Assembly (NCBI GenBank): GCA_948470475.1
Contig: OX419342.1
Coordinates: forward strand, 14,623,010-14,687,009
Direction: 5' to 3'
Origin: Galaxea fascicularis
Taxonomy: Eukaryota; Cnidaria; Anthozoa; Scleractinia; Euphylliidae
Length of the DNA: 64,000 nt
Position numbers and translations under genes: made by a program. Positions 1 through 11,118 of the stretch are shown here, piece after piece (the first letter of the stretch is position 1; each line of letters starts with the position of its first letter). The notes under the pieces were generated by a model that was not told the origin of the DNA, searched no databases, and saw only the letters and a program-made list of their open reading frames with translations.

Positions 1-611
1 TACATTTGGGACAAAGGCAAAATGTTGCTACATAATCGTAGAGTAACCGGTGTTGACGTATGCAAATCCAGCATGAGATAACCATAGGGTTGCGAAGTGG
101 CATCTTGAAAACTCTCCCATACGTAAGGCACTTGTCCTTCAAAGGCTTGTTGTGCCAATGTCCGGAAACCCAATGTATCGCGAGGGTTATTAAACGCAAT
201 AATGTAGTGCGCATTATGAGAGATACTGTGGGAAAACGTTCCAGGTGGAAAGAGGTTTTGTGTCAAATAACTGCAGGTGATGTCGCAGTGTTGAGACACT
301 TTTGTAAACAAAGCCAGGATCCGTTCGTTGCTGCTGCAGTTTCTCATCAGGTCATCTAACACAATGATGCCTGGGCAGTAGTGCGATGGAAATAAAGTGG
401 AAATATCTTCAGGAATACCCTCCACCGATGTTACTTAGTTTTCCTGCTCCCTATAAGAATCCTGCCAATGTCCATAGCAATACACAATCTTGCGAATGGG
501 GCATTCAAATAGACAGTCCACGTGTTGAAATAGTTGCCGCGTAAAGGTTGTTTTTCCACATTGGCTTGGGCCGGCTATAATGATACTGCTGGGGCATTTG
601 AATTCAGACAT
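1..611 (-). pseudogene. Polinton packaging ATPase (FtsK/HerA-type), one premature stop
   Basis: Reading from an ATG at 611, the protein starts with a beta-strand and a clear Walker A motif (GPSQCGKT, residues about 14-21), the signature of the A32/FtsK-HerA packaging ATPases that load DNA into Polinton-type capsids. A TAA at 437-435 stops the frame after 58 codons, but the same frame then stays open to the window edge. It includes a Walker B-like hydrophobic stretch ending in two aspartates (IIVLDDL, near 315). One nonsense change therefore separates two coding halves. The C-terminus lies outside the window. It is the last gene of the minus-strand late cluster. Confidence 0.85.
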
Positions 612-711
612 GTTGTCGCAGGGAGACTCAAATGGACTTCTAAATACACGAAAGGGCGGTTATCGTTTAACTAGACATCAACCCACACCTATACATAACT
701 TTTTTTCAACC

Positions 712-1213
712 TTATTTTATTGATTGTTTCCAACAACACTGAAACGACTTACAACCTTGCTGTTCACTTTGAAGAAACGTTTCATTTTTAAGTTTGGTCA
801 TGCAATGAAAATAAGTGTGTACACTCTTTGCAACTCGTGCATCATTCCACTGTGAATCATATCGCTTAAATCTAGATTGAATGGTGTTCATGTCCACATT
901 TTGTGCTCGATGAAGTAAATAGAACAAAAAATAGTCTCCACAAACATCTGAGTCTAATCCTTGCAGTGGTTTGTCATTGTAGTATGTAGTATGTCTCAGG
1001 AAATCCGAAACTGTCAAATAATTCACTTTCGTGTGGTGATTCAAAGTACATGGCCACCCAGTGTGTTCCGGGTTTGTCGTGAGGGTCCGTGTTTGCAATG
1101 AGACAGGCTGGGTAGGTGTTGATGACAGGTAATTTTTCACTTGGAAACATGCCTCGAATCAGTGGTGCTAACACAAGGTTGCAAAGACAGGCTTGCCATA
1201 GGGCAGTATGCAT
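712..1213 (-). pseudogene. Adenovirus-type cysteine protease of Polinton, frameshifted
   Basis: The N-terminal part follows the major capsid reading frame without a stop (first Met near 1213) and contains the catalytic-histidine motif GTHWVA at about 1063, followed by an acidic strand and DSFGFP. The catalytic-cysteine part (SDVCGDYFLFYLLH, about 935) is in another frame, so a small indel near 980-1010 broke the gene. Adenain-like proteases of this layout process capsid precursors in adenoviruses and Polintons. The stop ends the second frame at 712. Fusion to the capsid frame could be real polyprotein organisation or loss of the capsid stop codon. Confidence 0.8.
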
Positions 1214-2509
1214 CACGTTTGAATTAAGATCCTTGTGACAAATCGGAGACGACATGTCTGTTGCGATTTCCATCTGATTCTGAAATTCCGCATACATGAT
1301 TAAATTGAGAACTGCAGCAGTTCCAGTACCAAACTTCAGGTAGAGGTTGATGTTACCCGTTTGATGGGGTATCAAGTGGCTGGGATGTCCACTTCCTGCT
1401 GGCGTGAAATCAAAACGGAACAAGCTGTAACTATTCTCCCAATCTTCTCTGTCAATGTCAAGACGGTGATCGCAATTCATCTCTCCACTACCAGAGAAGA
1501 GGGTGTTGTAACCATCGATCTTTTTCCCACCTGTCAGGTCCAGAGCAGAATAGGGCGTTTCTTCTCCGTTGACAGTCAGGCAAATATCTTGCAGACCAAA
1601 CAACTCAAAGTTGAAAGGATTTCTCCCCAGATTGCCGTTATAGGCATCGTTTTGCACCGTTCCGAAAACGATGCACTGAGGAATCAGCCCATGGAATAGG
1701 TCTATCTCTGTATGATTTAACACCCCTTGAGGAATGAGTTTGGAATGCGTGAGGGTTCTGGTTAACGTATAGATGGCTGGAAGTGCAGCGCTTCCCTCTT
1801 AACCTTGCATGATCTCTTTATGTTCTAGTTTTGTACTGTCCGCTACATGCACTGTGTGTATGCGAAGGGTGCTTGACACAATCTTTAGCTTGCAGTTGTT
1901 GGGAGTCTCACCCTTATGAGCACAAAGGTGTTGATGCTCAGATCCACCTTGAGTTTAATTTCCAAACCATCCAGGAGTAACTTGTCCATATTAAACATCG
2001 CAAAGGGGTACTCCAACCAACCCCACTTCTGCTCCGTTCTTGGTAAATGTTGCTCTTTTCACCAGACCCTGGTTATTGTCTGCTGTATTGTCCGCTGTAT
2101 CTTTGTAGTACAGAGCTTTGATAAGGTAAGATTTCTTAGCCTGTTCTGTAAAGTTAAATAATGTCTTGATGTAAGCATTGTAGGCTTGAGTGTCTGACTG
2201 TTCCGTCACTAACGTTTCGTTGATCTTGATGGTAAACTGTTTGACGATGGAATGGAGGGCGTTATTGACCAGAGTGTACTTTTTTGCATCACCTGTGGCC
2301 GACCCATCTTGCTTGGTAATTTTTACCACCAACTGTAACTCGGTCTTGTTAATGTCAATGTAGTCCTTTAGGGGTTTGACCCCCAACTTGATGGGATTGG
2401 TTCCCGTTTGAACTGGTTCATAATCCAACCATTTGCTACTGACAGGTACTTGAAACAACTGCAAGCTTGAACTCCCACCAGGGGCTGAGAGAGGGTGTGC
2501 TGAGGCCAT
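1214..2509 (-). pseudogene. Polinton major capsid protein (double jelly-roll type), broken
   Basis: The 172-residue N-terminal part (2509-1991) begins with a serine/proline-rich leader and a SKWLDYEPV segment followed by strands with NNALHSIVKQFTIKINE and LIKALYYKDT, the pattern of the Polinton/adintovirus hexon-like capsid. The middle (1990-1724) shows further family segments such as NMDKLLLDG, but in shifting frames with stops. The C-terminal part (1723 to about 1214) is open again, ending with LYLKFGTGTAAVLNLIMYAEF. At least two frameshifts are needed. It lies between the small basic protein gene and the protease, as usual for the family. Confidence 0.8.
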
Positions 2510-2628
2510 ACTTAGTCAAAAATAGTCTTGAATGTCGAATGTGATGTTCTCCGTTTCTTGGTCAGTGAGTACTGAATGGTTCGGCTTTTACCGTATGCCC
2601 CTTCCCACGACCTGGCTGTGTAATGTCA

Positions 2629-2973
2629 TCAATGGTGCCCGTGAGTAAACTCTTTCCAGCCCCAGGTTCTCGATTTGGCAGCTGCCTTCAAAGGTTGGCC
2701 ATTCACAACGTCTTGAACAATTTGCATTCCTGTTTCCAACCGGGTATTGAGCAATCGCTTTCCAACTTTCTTTGCTGTTGTTTTGAGAAAGGGTGTAGCT
2801 CTACGAAATAGGGAACGAAATATTCCACCTAATCCGTTACCTCCTTGTCCATAAGGGTGTGTTCTTCCATAGATACTTATGTCCCCTCGGCCTTGTTGTG
2901 GAAAGGGCATAACTTGTTGGTGATACGGGTAAAATTGATGGTTCATGGGCAACAACATGTTATAGAATTGCAC
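2629..2973 (-). CDS. Small basic virion-type protein of Polinton (pVI/pX-like)
   Basis: An open frame of up to 114 residues. The first half is rich in Gln, Pro, Tyr and Gly, followed by a glycine-rich hinge, an amphipathic basic helix (GGIFRSLFRRATPFL) and a second basic helix. Short proteins with a Gly-rich linker and membrane-active or DNA-binding basic helix at this position, between minor and major capsid genes, resemble adenovirus core/pVI-like proteins of Polintons and adintoviruses. The track start codon is GTG; an ATG five or nine codons in is more likely. It appears unbroken, unlike its neighbours. Assignment rests on position and composition more than on sequence identity. Confidence 0.55.
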   Translation of the reverse strand: MQFYNMLLPMNHQFYPYHQQVMPFPQQGRGDISIYGRTHPYGQGGNGLGGIFRSLFRRATPFLKTTAKKVGKRLLNTRLETGMQIVQDVVNGQPLKAAAKSRTWGWKEFTHGHH

Positions 2974-3202
2974 GACATTGAAAATGCAACGTTACACGTA
3001 CGGTACTAGACACAAATGTTATCGGTTGGCCAGTGTCTCCTCTTATATTGATTGCCACTGATGAAAACACAGATGTATGGAGTGAATGAAAGGTTGGTTG
3101 CTTGACTTCTTCTGTCACCGTGTCACCTGGCTGACCTCTGGGTACCAGTATTCGGAGAATGTTGGCTTGCGCGTCTCCTACGACTTCATACATGTCCAAC
3201 AC
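2960..3202 (-). pseudogene. C-terminal piece of minor capsid-like gene B (Polinton penton-type)
   Basis: An 80-residue frame ending in the strand pattern SVAINIRGDTGQPITFV then VRVTLHF, the closing beta-strands seen in Polinton minor capsid (penton-like) proteins. It directly precedes the small basic protein gene with a slight overlap at 2960-2973. The N-terminal part of the same kind of gene lies at 6.0-6.6 kb on the same strand. The DNA between (3.2-6.0 kb) is tandem repeats and anonymous sequence, so I read this as one gene split by repeat expansion or insertion. Confidence is limited by the large gap. Confidence 0.6.
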
Positions 3203-3434
3203 ACTCGATCTGAGTCAGGTTGTCTTCACTTGCAGACAGACGGAGTCCGATCGTGACCGCAACCAGAAATAGGCGCAAGGCGCTTGATCAGTGGTACCGG
3301 AAGTAGGAGGTTTAATAGGAGCAATGGGGGGTTGAAAAGTTGGCAAACAGACTCAATTGGATCCGATGGAGACAGCTCTTCCTGGCAAGAGTCAATCGGA
3401 CTCTCGGAAGTCAGTTAGCATGTGGCATAAAACA

Positions 3435-3995
3435 TCTCTCAGCCATGAGGTGAAATAAGTGCACGCTACATATGAAATAGACATCCTTCTTGTCATGAGG
3501 CGCTACAAGCCGCTACTACATGAAACATTAGTCGTTCTTTAAGCCAAGAGGCGAAACAAGCGCACGCTACACATGAAATATACGTCATTTCTAAAGCCAT
3601 GAGGCGATACAAGTGCGTTACAACATGTAACATTAGTCGTTCTTCAAGCCATGAAGCGAAACAAGCACATGTTGCACATGAAATATGTCGTTCTTAAAGC
3701 CATGAGACGATACAAGCCACTACGATATGAAACATTAGTCGTTCTTTAAGCCATGAGGCGATGAAGCGCGCTACATATGTAACATTAGGACATGTAACAT
3801 TAGTCATTCTTTAAGCCATGAAGCAAAACAAGCACACGCTGCACATGAAATAATACGTCGTTCTTTAAGCCATGTGGCGATACAAGCTCGCTTCACAGTA
3901 ACATTAGTCATTCTTTAAGACATGAGGCGAAAGCCAACATCATGAAATATTGCACTCAACACTATAGCTCGTTCTTTAAACCATGAATCTGAACA
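3435..3995. repeat. Degenerate tandem array, unit about 52-60 bp
   Basis: About ten diverged copies of a unit containing AAGCCATGAGGCG, then ACAAGC, GCTAC, ACATGAAA and AGTCGTTCTTT. Two variants tend to alternate (GATACA...CATGTAACATTA versus GAAACA...ACATGAAATAT), suggesting a higher-order dimer. It lies between the split halves of minor capsid gene B and holds no convincing reading frame. Confidence 0.8.
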
Positions 3996-4995
3996 AGATT
4001 TTCACAAATCTTGCTCATTGAATTCCCATTTACGACAGAAATTTTTGTCATCCAATTCCTGATTCAGATAGAGCGATCGCTGCAGAGTAATTTTGATATA
4101 ATATTATCGCTGAGCTGTTTTCTTGTATGGAACTGCTTTCCTTTGATCAAAGTGATTGCAGTGATTAAGAGGAAATATGAATGAAAGTTACACCAAAAAA
4201 CCAACAAGTAATTTGTAAAGTAATCGCTTTATTGTATGGTAAATCAATTGTGATGAGAGGATTTATTGGTATTTAGTTTATTTTGCTTTCACTGATAAAA
4301 ATATAAAAGCCAACATAGAAAATATTTAGTCTTTTGTTGCAAGTTCAATAATCTGTGAACTCAACCTGTTGTTACTCACTGAAGCGTTAACTGTTCTGTA
4401 GGATCATAACTGTAATAAGCATTCAAGCTGTAACTCAAGCTGTTAGAAGCCATTATCCACCTGTGTGACTTTTGGAAGTGATTAATGTTGTAAACGAGAA
4501 ATTCCGTTATAGCCAATCACTACTTTACAACTGTATCAGGTAACGGCTAGTTATGAGCTTTTAATGATGTGACTTCATCACCTAATATTGTGGTTGTCGC
4601 ATAAATAGAAGTGCATTGTAGATGTTTCTTTGGTTACATCCAGGGTGAATTCCTACTGAGTTACACCCTTGGTTATGTTCGGGCAATGCCCTTGGTTGTA
4701 TCCTTGGTATTAAACCCTAAGTTCTGTGTGGATTTACTGTCTCAAGGATAGTCGTTCGTCATAATAGATCCCAGCCTTCCCGCAGCCAGCGAGTTCCCTA
4801 GGAAGAAGCCTTACCCAAAGAAGTTTTATTGAGTTTCCCATCCCGTCTGATTGTCTGTTTGTGAAGGCAAAAGCCTGTTTTCACACAATGTGTATTATTA
4901 AACTCGCCATTTACAATGACTCGATCATGCTGATTTATTTACTTCATGAAAATCAACTGAAGCGAATATTATAATGACAGATTTCTAGACATTGT
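3996..4995. other. Anonymous AT-rich stretch
   Basis: About 1 kb with no long open frame, no recognisable domain and no clear repeat structure on either strand. It lies between two tandem arrays inside the broken minor capsid gene B and is probably part of the inserted material. Confidence 0.5.
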
Positions 4996-5905
4996 ATTGC
5001 ACCCCCTCCTCAACTACACTTTGCTATACATTTACTAAGTCTCTCACAAACTGACTCGCGGCGAGCCGATGGAGTCCGTTTGCCGACATTTTCCACCCCC
5101 TCCTCAACTATACTTTGCTGTATATTTACTAAGTCTCTCGCGAACTGACTCGAGGAGAACGATAGATACTTGCCACAGCAACCCATCTCCATCGGATCTG
5201 ATGGAGTCCGTTTGCCGACATTTTCCACCCCCTCCTCAACTATACTTTGCTGTATATTTACTAAGTCTCTCGCGAACTGACTCGAAGGGAACGATAGATA
5301 CTTGCCACGGCAACCCATCTTCATCGGATCTGATGGAGTCCGTTTGCCGACATTTTCCACCCCCTCCTCAACTATACTTTGCTGTATATTTACTAAGTCT
5401 CTCGCGAACTGACTCGAGGCGAACGATAGATACTTGCCATGGCAACCCATCTCCATCGGATCTGATGGAGTCCGTTTGCCGACATTTTCCACCCCCTCCT
5501 CAACTATACCTTGCTGTATATTTACTAAGTCTGGTGAACTGACTCGAAGCGAACGATAGATACTTGCCACGGCAACCTGTCTCTATCAGACCCGATGGAG
5601 TCCATTTGCCAACATTTTCCACCCCCTCCTCAACTATACTTTGCTGTATATTTACTAAGCCTCTTGCCAACTGCCTCACGGCGGTCGGATGGATTCTTGC
5701 CACGGCAAGCGGTCTCCATCGGATCTGATGGAGTCTGTTTGCCAACATTTTCCACCCCTTCCTCAACTATACTTTGCTGTATATTTACTAAGTCTCTCGC
5801 GAACTGACTCGAGGCGAATGATAGATACTTGCCACGGCAACCCATCTTCATCGGATCTGATGGAGTCCGTTTGCCGACATTTTCCACTCCCTCTGCAACT
5901 AGACT
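4996..5905. repeat. 132-bp tandem array, about 7 copies, open on both strands
   Basis: The marker GATGGAGTCCGTTTGCC begins near 5069, 5201, 5333, 5465, 5595, 5728 and 5860, giving spacings of 132, 132, 132, 130, 133 and 132 bp. Each unit contains CCACCCCCTCCTCAACTATAC and GCTGTATATTTACTAAGTC. Because 132 is divisible by three, the first four copies keep long overlapping frames open on both strands (186 and 157 codons). Those proteins are periodic, low-information repeats, and the 130- and 133-bp copies break them. I treat the array as a minisatellite, not genes. Confidence 0.9.
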
Positions 5906-6019
5906 TCTGGTGAGTCTGATTGCTCATAGCCACCGTCCATCGGACTAAGTTTGGGTGTACTGGACAACTCTCTACGACTTGGGACTCAGTTAGATCTGAA
6001 TACATGTACATGGTCTGAA

Positions 6020-6601
6020 AAGAGTGTCTCAACAACATTCCCCACCTCAAGTCATCTTTTCTTGCAAGCGTGGTTGTGGTCATCAGCAGAGTGATGCTTT
6101 CATTGGGTTTCAATTCGACAAGAGGAGAGCTCTGGATTTAGTACAAAGCAGGAAGCTGGTTCTTGTGATTTTAAGTACCCCAAGGCACTGGCTAATGTCT
6201 TGGGCAGAGTCGCATACCAAGCAGTGAATGTAAAAGCTCTCTTTTCCTCCTAAACTTGTAATCGTTTCTTCACTTTTGAGATAAAGGTCCTTCAAAGCGT
6301 TATGAAGTCCCATCAACATACCATCTATTACATCTTTGACCGTATGGTAAATACCCCTTGGGAGGTGGATGGATAATGACCAAGGAACCGGCCCTGCCTT
6401 ACAAAGCAAAGTGTAAGACAGCTGATGGTTTCTCACATTTAGCCACGTGTATGGGTAGATGATGCAGGTCATGGCCAATTCTCAGTCTTCACTTAGGTGC
6501 AGCAGGGACGGTAATTGCATCTTAAACTCGGCCGGCTTGTTTTCTGGATACTGATCCAGGCTTGCATCACTGGTCAGGACCATGTAAAAACTGTTTGTCA
6601 T
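6020..6601 (-). pseudogene. N-terminal part of minor capsid-like gene B (Polinton)
   Basis: Starts at an ATG near 6601 with MTNSFYMVLTSDAS, followed by YPENKPAEFKMQLP, the same N-terminal module as the gene at 12.3 kb: a short strand, SNAS/SDAS, then a proline-containing strand and an acidic/tryptophan segment leading to YPYTWLNV. A frame break near 6482 separates it from a continuation (6478-6110) that keeps YPYTW and a long downstream domain. Coding character then dissolves into the 132-bp array. The piece at 2960-3202 probably supplies the missing C-terminus. Confidence 0.65.
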
Positions 6602-6621
6602 GATGATCGATGACGAAAGTG

Positions 6622-7005
6622 TAATACCACGTTGACGATACTGTCTAGAAATGATAGTCGTTGACCACAACCACCTGTTAAGTAGATTTCAACAGTTTGA
6701 AATATCTGTAGGCACAACGGTAGGTAGACAACGTCTTCTTTCTGTGCGAGACGTGTTTCTCAAAATGTTCCATTGGGTACCATTTCATATAAGAGAGGTA
6801 AACGCTTGTCGCCCACTTGCCACGGTTCCACTAGGTTTGTTTGGACTTGCAAAAGCGTCTGTTTGCACGGACAGAGAGGCAACGAGAAAGGAAGGGCAAA
6901 AAGGCCAGGAAATGTGATGAAGGTCTGAGGTGGTATAGCACACCAATCGTGACCAAATTTATCCATTGGGGTTAGGGAGACGTCTTTGTTCAAACAGATC
7001 CCAGG
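6622..7005 (-). pseudogene. C-terminal part of minor capsid-like gene A (Polinton)
   Basis: Below the LINE 3' end a coding-like minus-strand segment resumes and finishes, through frame changes, with a pattern FQTVEIYLTGG then IVNVVLHF, matching the closing strands of the copy at 2960-3202. It stops just before the start of gene B at 6601. Together with 11.83-12.30 kb this makes a complete but LINE-interrupted gene A directly followed by gene B. Several frameshifts are needed to read it, so the copy is dead. The assignment is by pattern only. Confidence 0.5.
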
Positions 7006-7283
7006 CTAACAACAACAACAACTTTTATTTATTGAATAAATATCCAGCGTAGAACGAACTGTTCCGCAAATAGCATTGCTAGTCTGGGCGGAGCAGTCAT
7101 ACAAAACAATTACAATGAAAATTAAACATTCATACAAAACAATTACAATGAATAATAAATTTACAAGAGGAGACTTACATAATTTTTAAACAGATTGTAC
7201 CAGATCATTAAATCATTAAATCGTTAACATAAATTACAAGTTCAATGGCTCTTACATGGTATGTTTGAATGAAGAACTCAAGT

Positions 7284-8450
7284 TCAATTGTACGTTTTTA
7301 GGGCAGAGGTAATTTGGGAAATATCAATGTAGTCATCATGCTTCTTAAGAATATTGAGAAAGAAAGAGTGGAGTTTTGTTTGGAAGTGTTTCTTGGGGAG
7401 CTCTCTTAATGATGCTGGCATCTCATTCCAAATGTTAGCTCCTACGTTTGAGAAAGGTTTTGTTTGGATTTCTAACCTAGATTTCTTAATGTAGGATTTA
7501 CTTGCAAGACCCCTTGCAGTTAGGCCATAAGATATGTAGGGCAATAAAGATTGATAGATGCGCAGTACAGTATTTAGTGGCACAAAATGTCTAAGTTTCG
7601 CTATAATCCCAACTAATCTACTAATTGTGACTACGATGTGTTCAATATGAAATTTCCAGCTTAAACTACAGTCTATTAAAACGCCAAGGTATTTTACATA
7701 ATCTTTGCATTCAATGTGAACAGATTTGCTCAGTACATTATCATATATCACAATTTTCGGTTTAAGCGTTAGTCACTTTTGGTAAGGTCGACAAATAAGA
7801 TAATTAGATTTATTAATGTTGAGGGTTAACCTGTTTGCTGTTAGCCAGTTACATATCTTACGAAGTTCAAGAGATTTAATGGCTTTATCAGCATAAAGGA
7901 TATTTGTATCATTAGCAAAGAGGTAGAAATTGAATTTATCAGAGGAGTACTGTATATCATTTGCATATAATAGAAAAAGGAGCAGTCCCAAGACACACCC
8001 TTGAGGAACACCACAGGTGATTGTAACCTTGTTAGAAATATGACATTTGAGTTCTGTTGTTTGTGTTTGGTTACTTAAATAGGAAGTAAACCAATCATTA
8101 ATTATTCCACGGAAACCATAATGTTCCAATTTGTTTAATAATATACTGTGATTAACTGTATCAAATGCTTTTTTTTTCTTTTTTTTTTTAGGAAGCCAAG
8201 ACCCTTTTAGTTTTAGTTTTTATTTCATGTAAATTTCAATGTTCTTAAGTGTAAGGGTCAATAAAGTTGTTGTTGTTGTTATTGTTGAAGAGAGGTGTTT
8301 ATCCATATTAGTTTGTATTGTATTAATAATATCCAAAATTGCATGTTGTGTAGAATGTGCTTTACAAAAGCCATATTGTGCCTGATAGAGTAATCCCTTT
8401 TATTTGATAAAAGAGATCATCTTAGATTACATTAACTTTTAAATAATTCT
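7284..8450 (-). pseudogene. Reverse transcriptase part of LINE-1 ORF2
   Basis: From 8450 downward the RT blocks follow in order: a YGF segment, a KAFDTVNH motif at about 8135-8175, then GVPQG and a polymerase box at about 7910 that reads FANDTN where an FADD/YADD box is expected, so one catalytic aspartate is replaced. The track then shifts frame near 7760 into the thumb/C-terminal domain (KYLGVLID...LSWKFH) ending at 7284 with the conserved NIWNEMP segment. Another copy's tail (8177-8287) interrupts it between two RT blocks. Clearly non-functional. Confidence 0.85.
8177..8290 (+). mobile_element. Truncated LINE 3' end nested in LINE-1
   Basis: A plus-strand 110-bp piece preceded by a pyrimidine-rich run and ending in GGGTCAATAAAG then GTTGTT repeats, the same kind of (GTT)n LINE tail as at 7010 but in opposite orientation. 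It separates two reverse-transcriptase blocks of LINE-1 that are otherwise adjacent, which shows that it inserted later. Only untranslated 3' sequence is present. Confidence 0.65.
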
Positions 8451-9292
8451 GTTAAAATTGGATAAAAGCGATATTGGTCTATAATAATAATTATTATTCG
8501 CATCAAGCTCGGCGCCAGATTTAAACACTGGCACTATTTTTGATAATTTTAGCTTGGCCGGGCATACTCCTTGGGGAACAGAAACATTTAAAAGTGTCGC
8601 AACTGGCTTACAATGTCACTTACATATTTTAATAATAGCGGCAGACATGAATAAAGACCACATGCTTTCTTATTAGGAATACTAAGAATTTCAGTTTCCA
8701 CTTCTCAAGCTGTTACTGGTCGAAAATAAAACGATGACTGGGGTGATTTCGATTTAGCAAGAAAATCAACATAACTATGTTGCGTCAAGGGGAGCCTGTT
8801 AGCTGAGTAATTGCCCACTGATGAAAAATGCTTGTGAAATGTCTGGTATATGCGATGGGTCCCTGATCACACTGTTATTTTTTGTGGGGTCTTTAACTGC
8901 GCTTATGCATTTTTAAGGCTTAGTTTTGCGATGCAGTAGGTAATTAATTCCTTCCCAAGTTTTCTTCATATTTGCAATATTATCATTAAAATAGTCAAAA
9001 TAGTAGTTCTTTTTACTTAATCTGATCAGGCTACATATTTTGTTTCTGTAGAGCTTATATCTAGCATTGTCCCCGGTAGTAAATAATCTATTTTAAACCT
9101 TAATTGAAGTTGTTATTCCCTTTGTTATTCAAGGTTTAGAAAGCTGCTTTGCTTTGCACTGGGATAAAACCTTCATAGGAGCATGTTTATTGACAATTTT
9201 ATTAAGTTGTTGTAAAAAGATGAAAATAATTTATCCACATCATTTCCCCCATTCTCAGTCAAAGTATTCCATGAAACTTGACAAACATCATC

Positions 9293-10905
9293 TCAAACTC
9301 TCTGCAGAAAAGTTAGAAAAATCGCGTACTTTATCAAACAAAATTGCGAAAAGTTGTCGCTTTTATCAGAAATGATGTTTTCACTGAGCGAGACTTGTTC
9401 TGGATTATTAATGAATATATTGTCAATTAGTGTTGCCAAACTTCTATGCACACGCGTTGGCTTATCAATGGTAGGAATGAGATAGCAGCTTAAGAGAGTT
9501 GAGAGGAAATCGTGCGCAAACTGGCAATCTTTACTTTTTAGCAAATCTATATTGATATCACCTATTAAGGTTACTGCAAACCTTCGCGGGTGTCCTCCAG
9601 AAAAAAAATTCGTACTCGCGCTGTTTTCAAGGAAACCCACACAAACTATATATCAATAGAAAGGTTATGAAATGTAGAATTCGAAAAAAATAATGTTCTG
9701 TTTGGCTACTCCTTTCATAAGGCGACAGAAGCCGGTGAACGCCAAAATGACTTATTGACCTTCCGTCGTTTTTATCGGGTATCAAATGCGATCGTTGATG
9801 CAAAATAACTGTGCAGTGTTAATCACAAAGCATCAATCTCTCAAAGTGTGTCAGCATTTTCCTGTATTTTCATTGGTTATCTTTTTATGGAATTGTCAAG
9901 TTCCAGCATCGAACAATTCCCAAAATGCAATGCGTCAGAGGTCGCCACGAGAAAAATATTTAAAATAAAAGAATTCGCCGACACACTTTTGTTCCTTAGT
10001 CATCAGTGCAAGTTGTGGCCAAATTTCACGGAAATCCGTCAATTCTACATACCCTATAAATTCGTTTAAAGAGGAAGGACTCTTTCGAAAAACGAATGCG
10101 AGTTTTCGCCCTCCAAAGATTTGTAAACATGGCACGCCTTATCAGAGAGATATGTCAACATGAAAAGCCGCCAGCCGATGAAATAACGGAACCCCCGGCG
10201 TTCACAAGAGCTTCGCGGGAAAGTTATAGTTTTGGTCACGTTTTCTGCAGGCATGCTTACTAGGCATGCTTTTTTCGGAATATGTTAGCTTTAATAATGA
10301 CCTTTCTTTCGGCGAAAAATATTTTTTTGGCCAAAACTAGCCCTGGAACGTTTGCAGTAACCTTAAACAAAGGGTTTACCAGATAAAATAGTTTTGAAAT
10401 TGTTCGGGTGAATTATGTTGTTGATATATGAAGCCACATACTATGTTTTTTTATCTGTGAAACCTATTTCGATCCAAAGAGCTTGGTAAGCCGCAGTAGA
10501 CGTTTTTTCCAGAATTACATAATCAAGAGATGCATCAGTAAACATTCCAACGCCCCCAGCTGACAAGGGTGTTGGAACGTATTCAAAATTATAGCTAGGA
10601 ATACTTGGGAGAAATCCCTCCAAATTTGAATTGGTAATTTTGGTTTCTGTTACACCTATTACATCAAAGTGAAAATCAAGCCGTTCTAAGAGATGGCTTT
10701 GTAGATTTTCCAAGTTACAATTTAGACTTCTTATATTGTTGTGAAAGATTGAAAAGCTGTGATTAATATCATATTTTGTTAAATTAGTTTTCATTACTTC
10801 AAAGCTATGCGGAGAATAATATCTACTACGTATATATGTAGATAAATCAGAGTAATTGGTGTTACAATCGCCACCGATATACAGATTAAATCAAGATCAT
10901 AAAGT
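9293..10905 (-). pseudogene. Endonuclease part of LINE-1 ORF2, interrupted
   Basis: The N-terminal half (10.9-10.37 kb) has FHNNIRSL, then DVIGVTETKI with the catalytic-type glutamate, then the segment HNSPEQF. The C-terminal half (9568-9293) has GDINIDLL and, further on, LIDNIFIN and SDKSDNFS, where the final histidine position of the family reads Asn. These are the landmarks of apurinic-like endonucleases of CR1/L2 LINEs that nick the target for reverse transcription. The halves are separated by a 794-bp TTAA-flanked insertion. A frame break and stop near 10,795 add to the decay. Confidence 0.8.
9569..10362. mobile_element. Non-autonomous TTAA-type DNA transposon inside LINE-1 endonuclease
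   Basis: Ends read GGTTACTGCAAAC and, at the other side, its reverse complement GTTTGCAGTAACC, with further partial match inward. TTAA lies directly outside both ends (9565-9568 and 10,363-10,366). Excising 9569-10,366 brings the endonuclease GDINIDLL block next to the upstream block in a continuous frame except for an older stop, which confirms the limits. TTAA targets are used by piggyBac and Kolobok elements. No transposase is encoded within the 794 bp. Confidence 0.85.
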
Positions 10906-11118
10906 CCAGACAGTCTTTCGAGATTTCTTTTAGATTTCCTAGCGGAGAACAGACAGTTGTTAAATTGTCCGTGATAAGAAGGGAGATCTCCTCGAAAACC
11001 AAAATATGGTAGTTTGCGTAAAGTGCACCTTATGTTTTTATCAACACGGTTTTTAACTGCCATGATCATGACTACGTCCTAGTAATTTATATGGTAATGG
11101 TAAAATAAACAGATAAAC

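Noticed and set aside
60..359. Plus-strand 99-codon ORF
   Set aside because: Shadow of the packaging ATPase on the minus strand, which carries Walker motifs.
1361..1699. Plus-strand 112-codon ORF
   Set aside because: Shadow of the major capsid C-terminal frame.
5010..5887. Long overlapping ORFs on both strands (up to 186 codons)
   Set aside because: They only follow the 132-bp repeat phase, have periodic low-complexity products, and exist on both strands at once.
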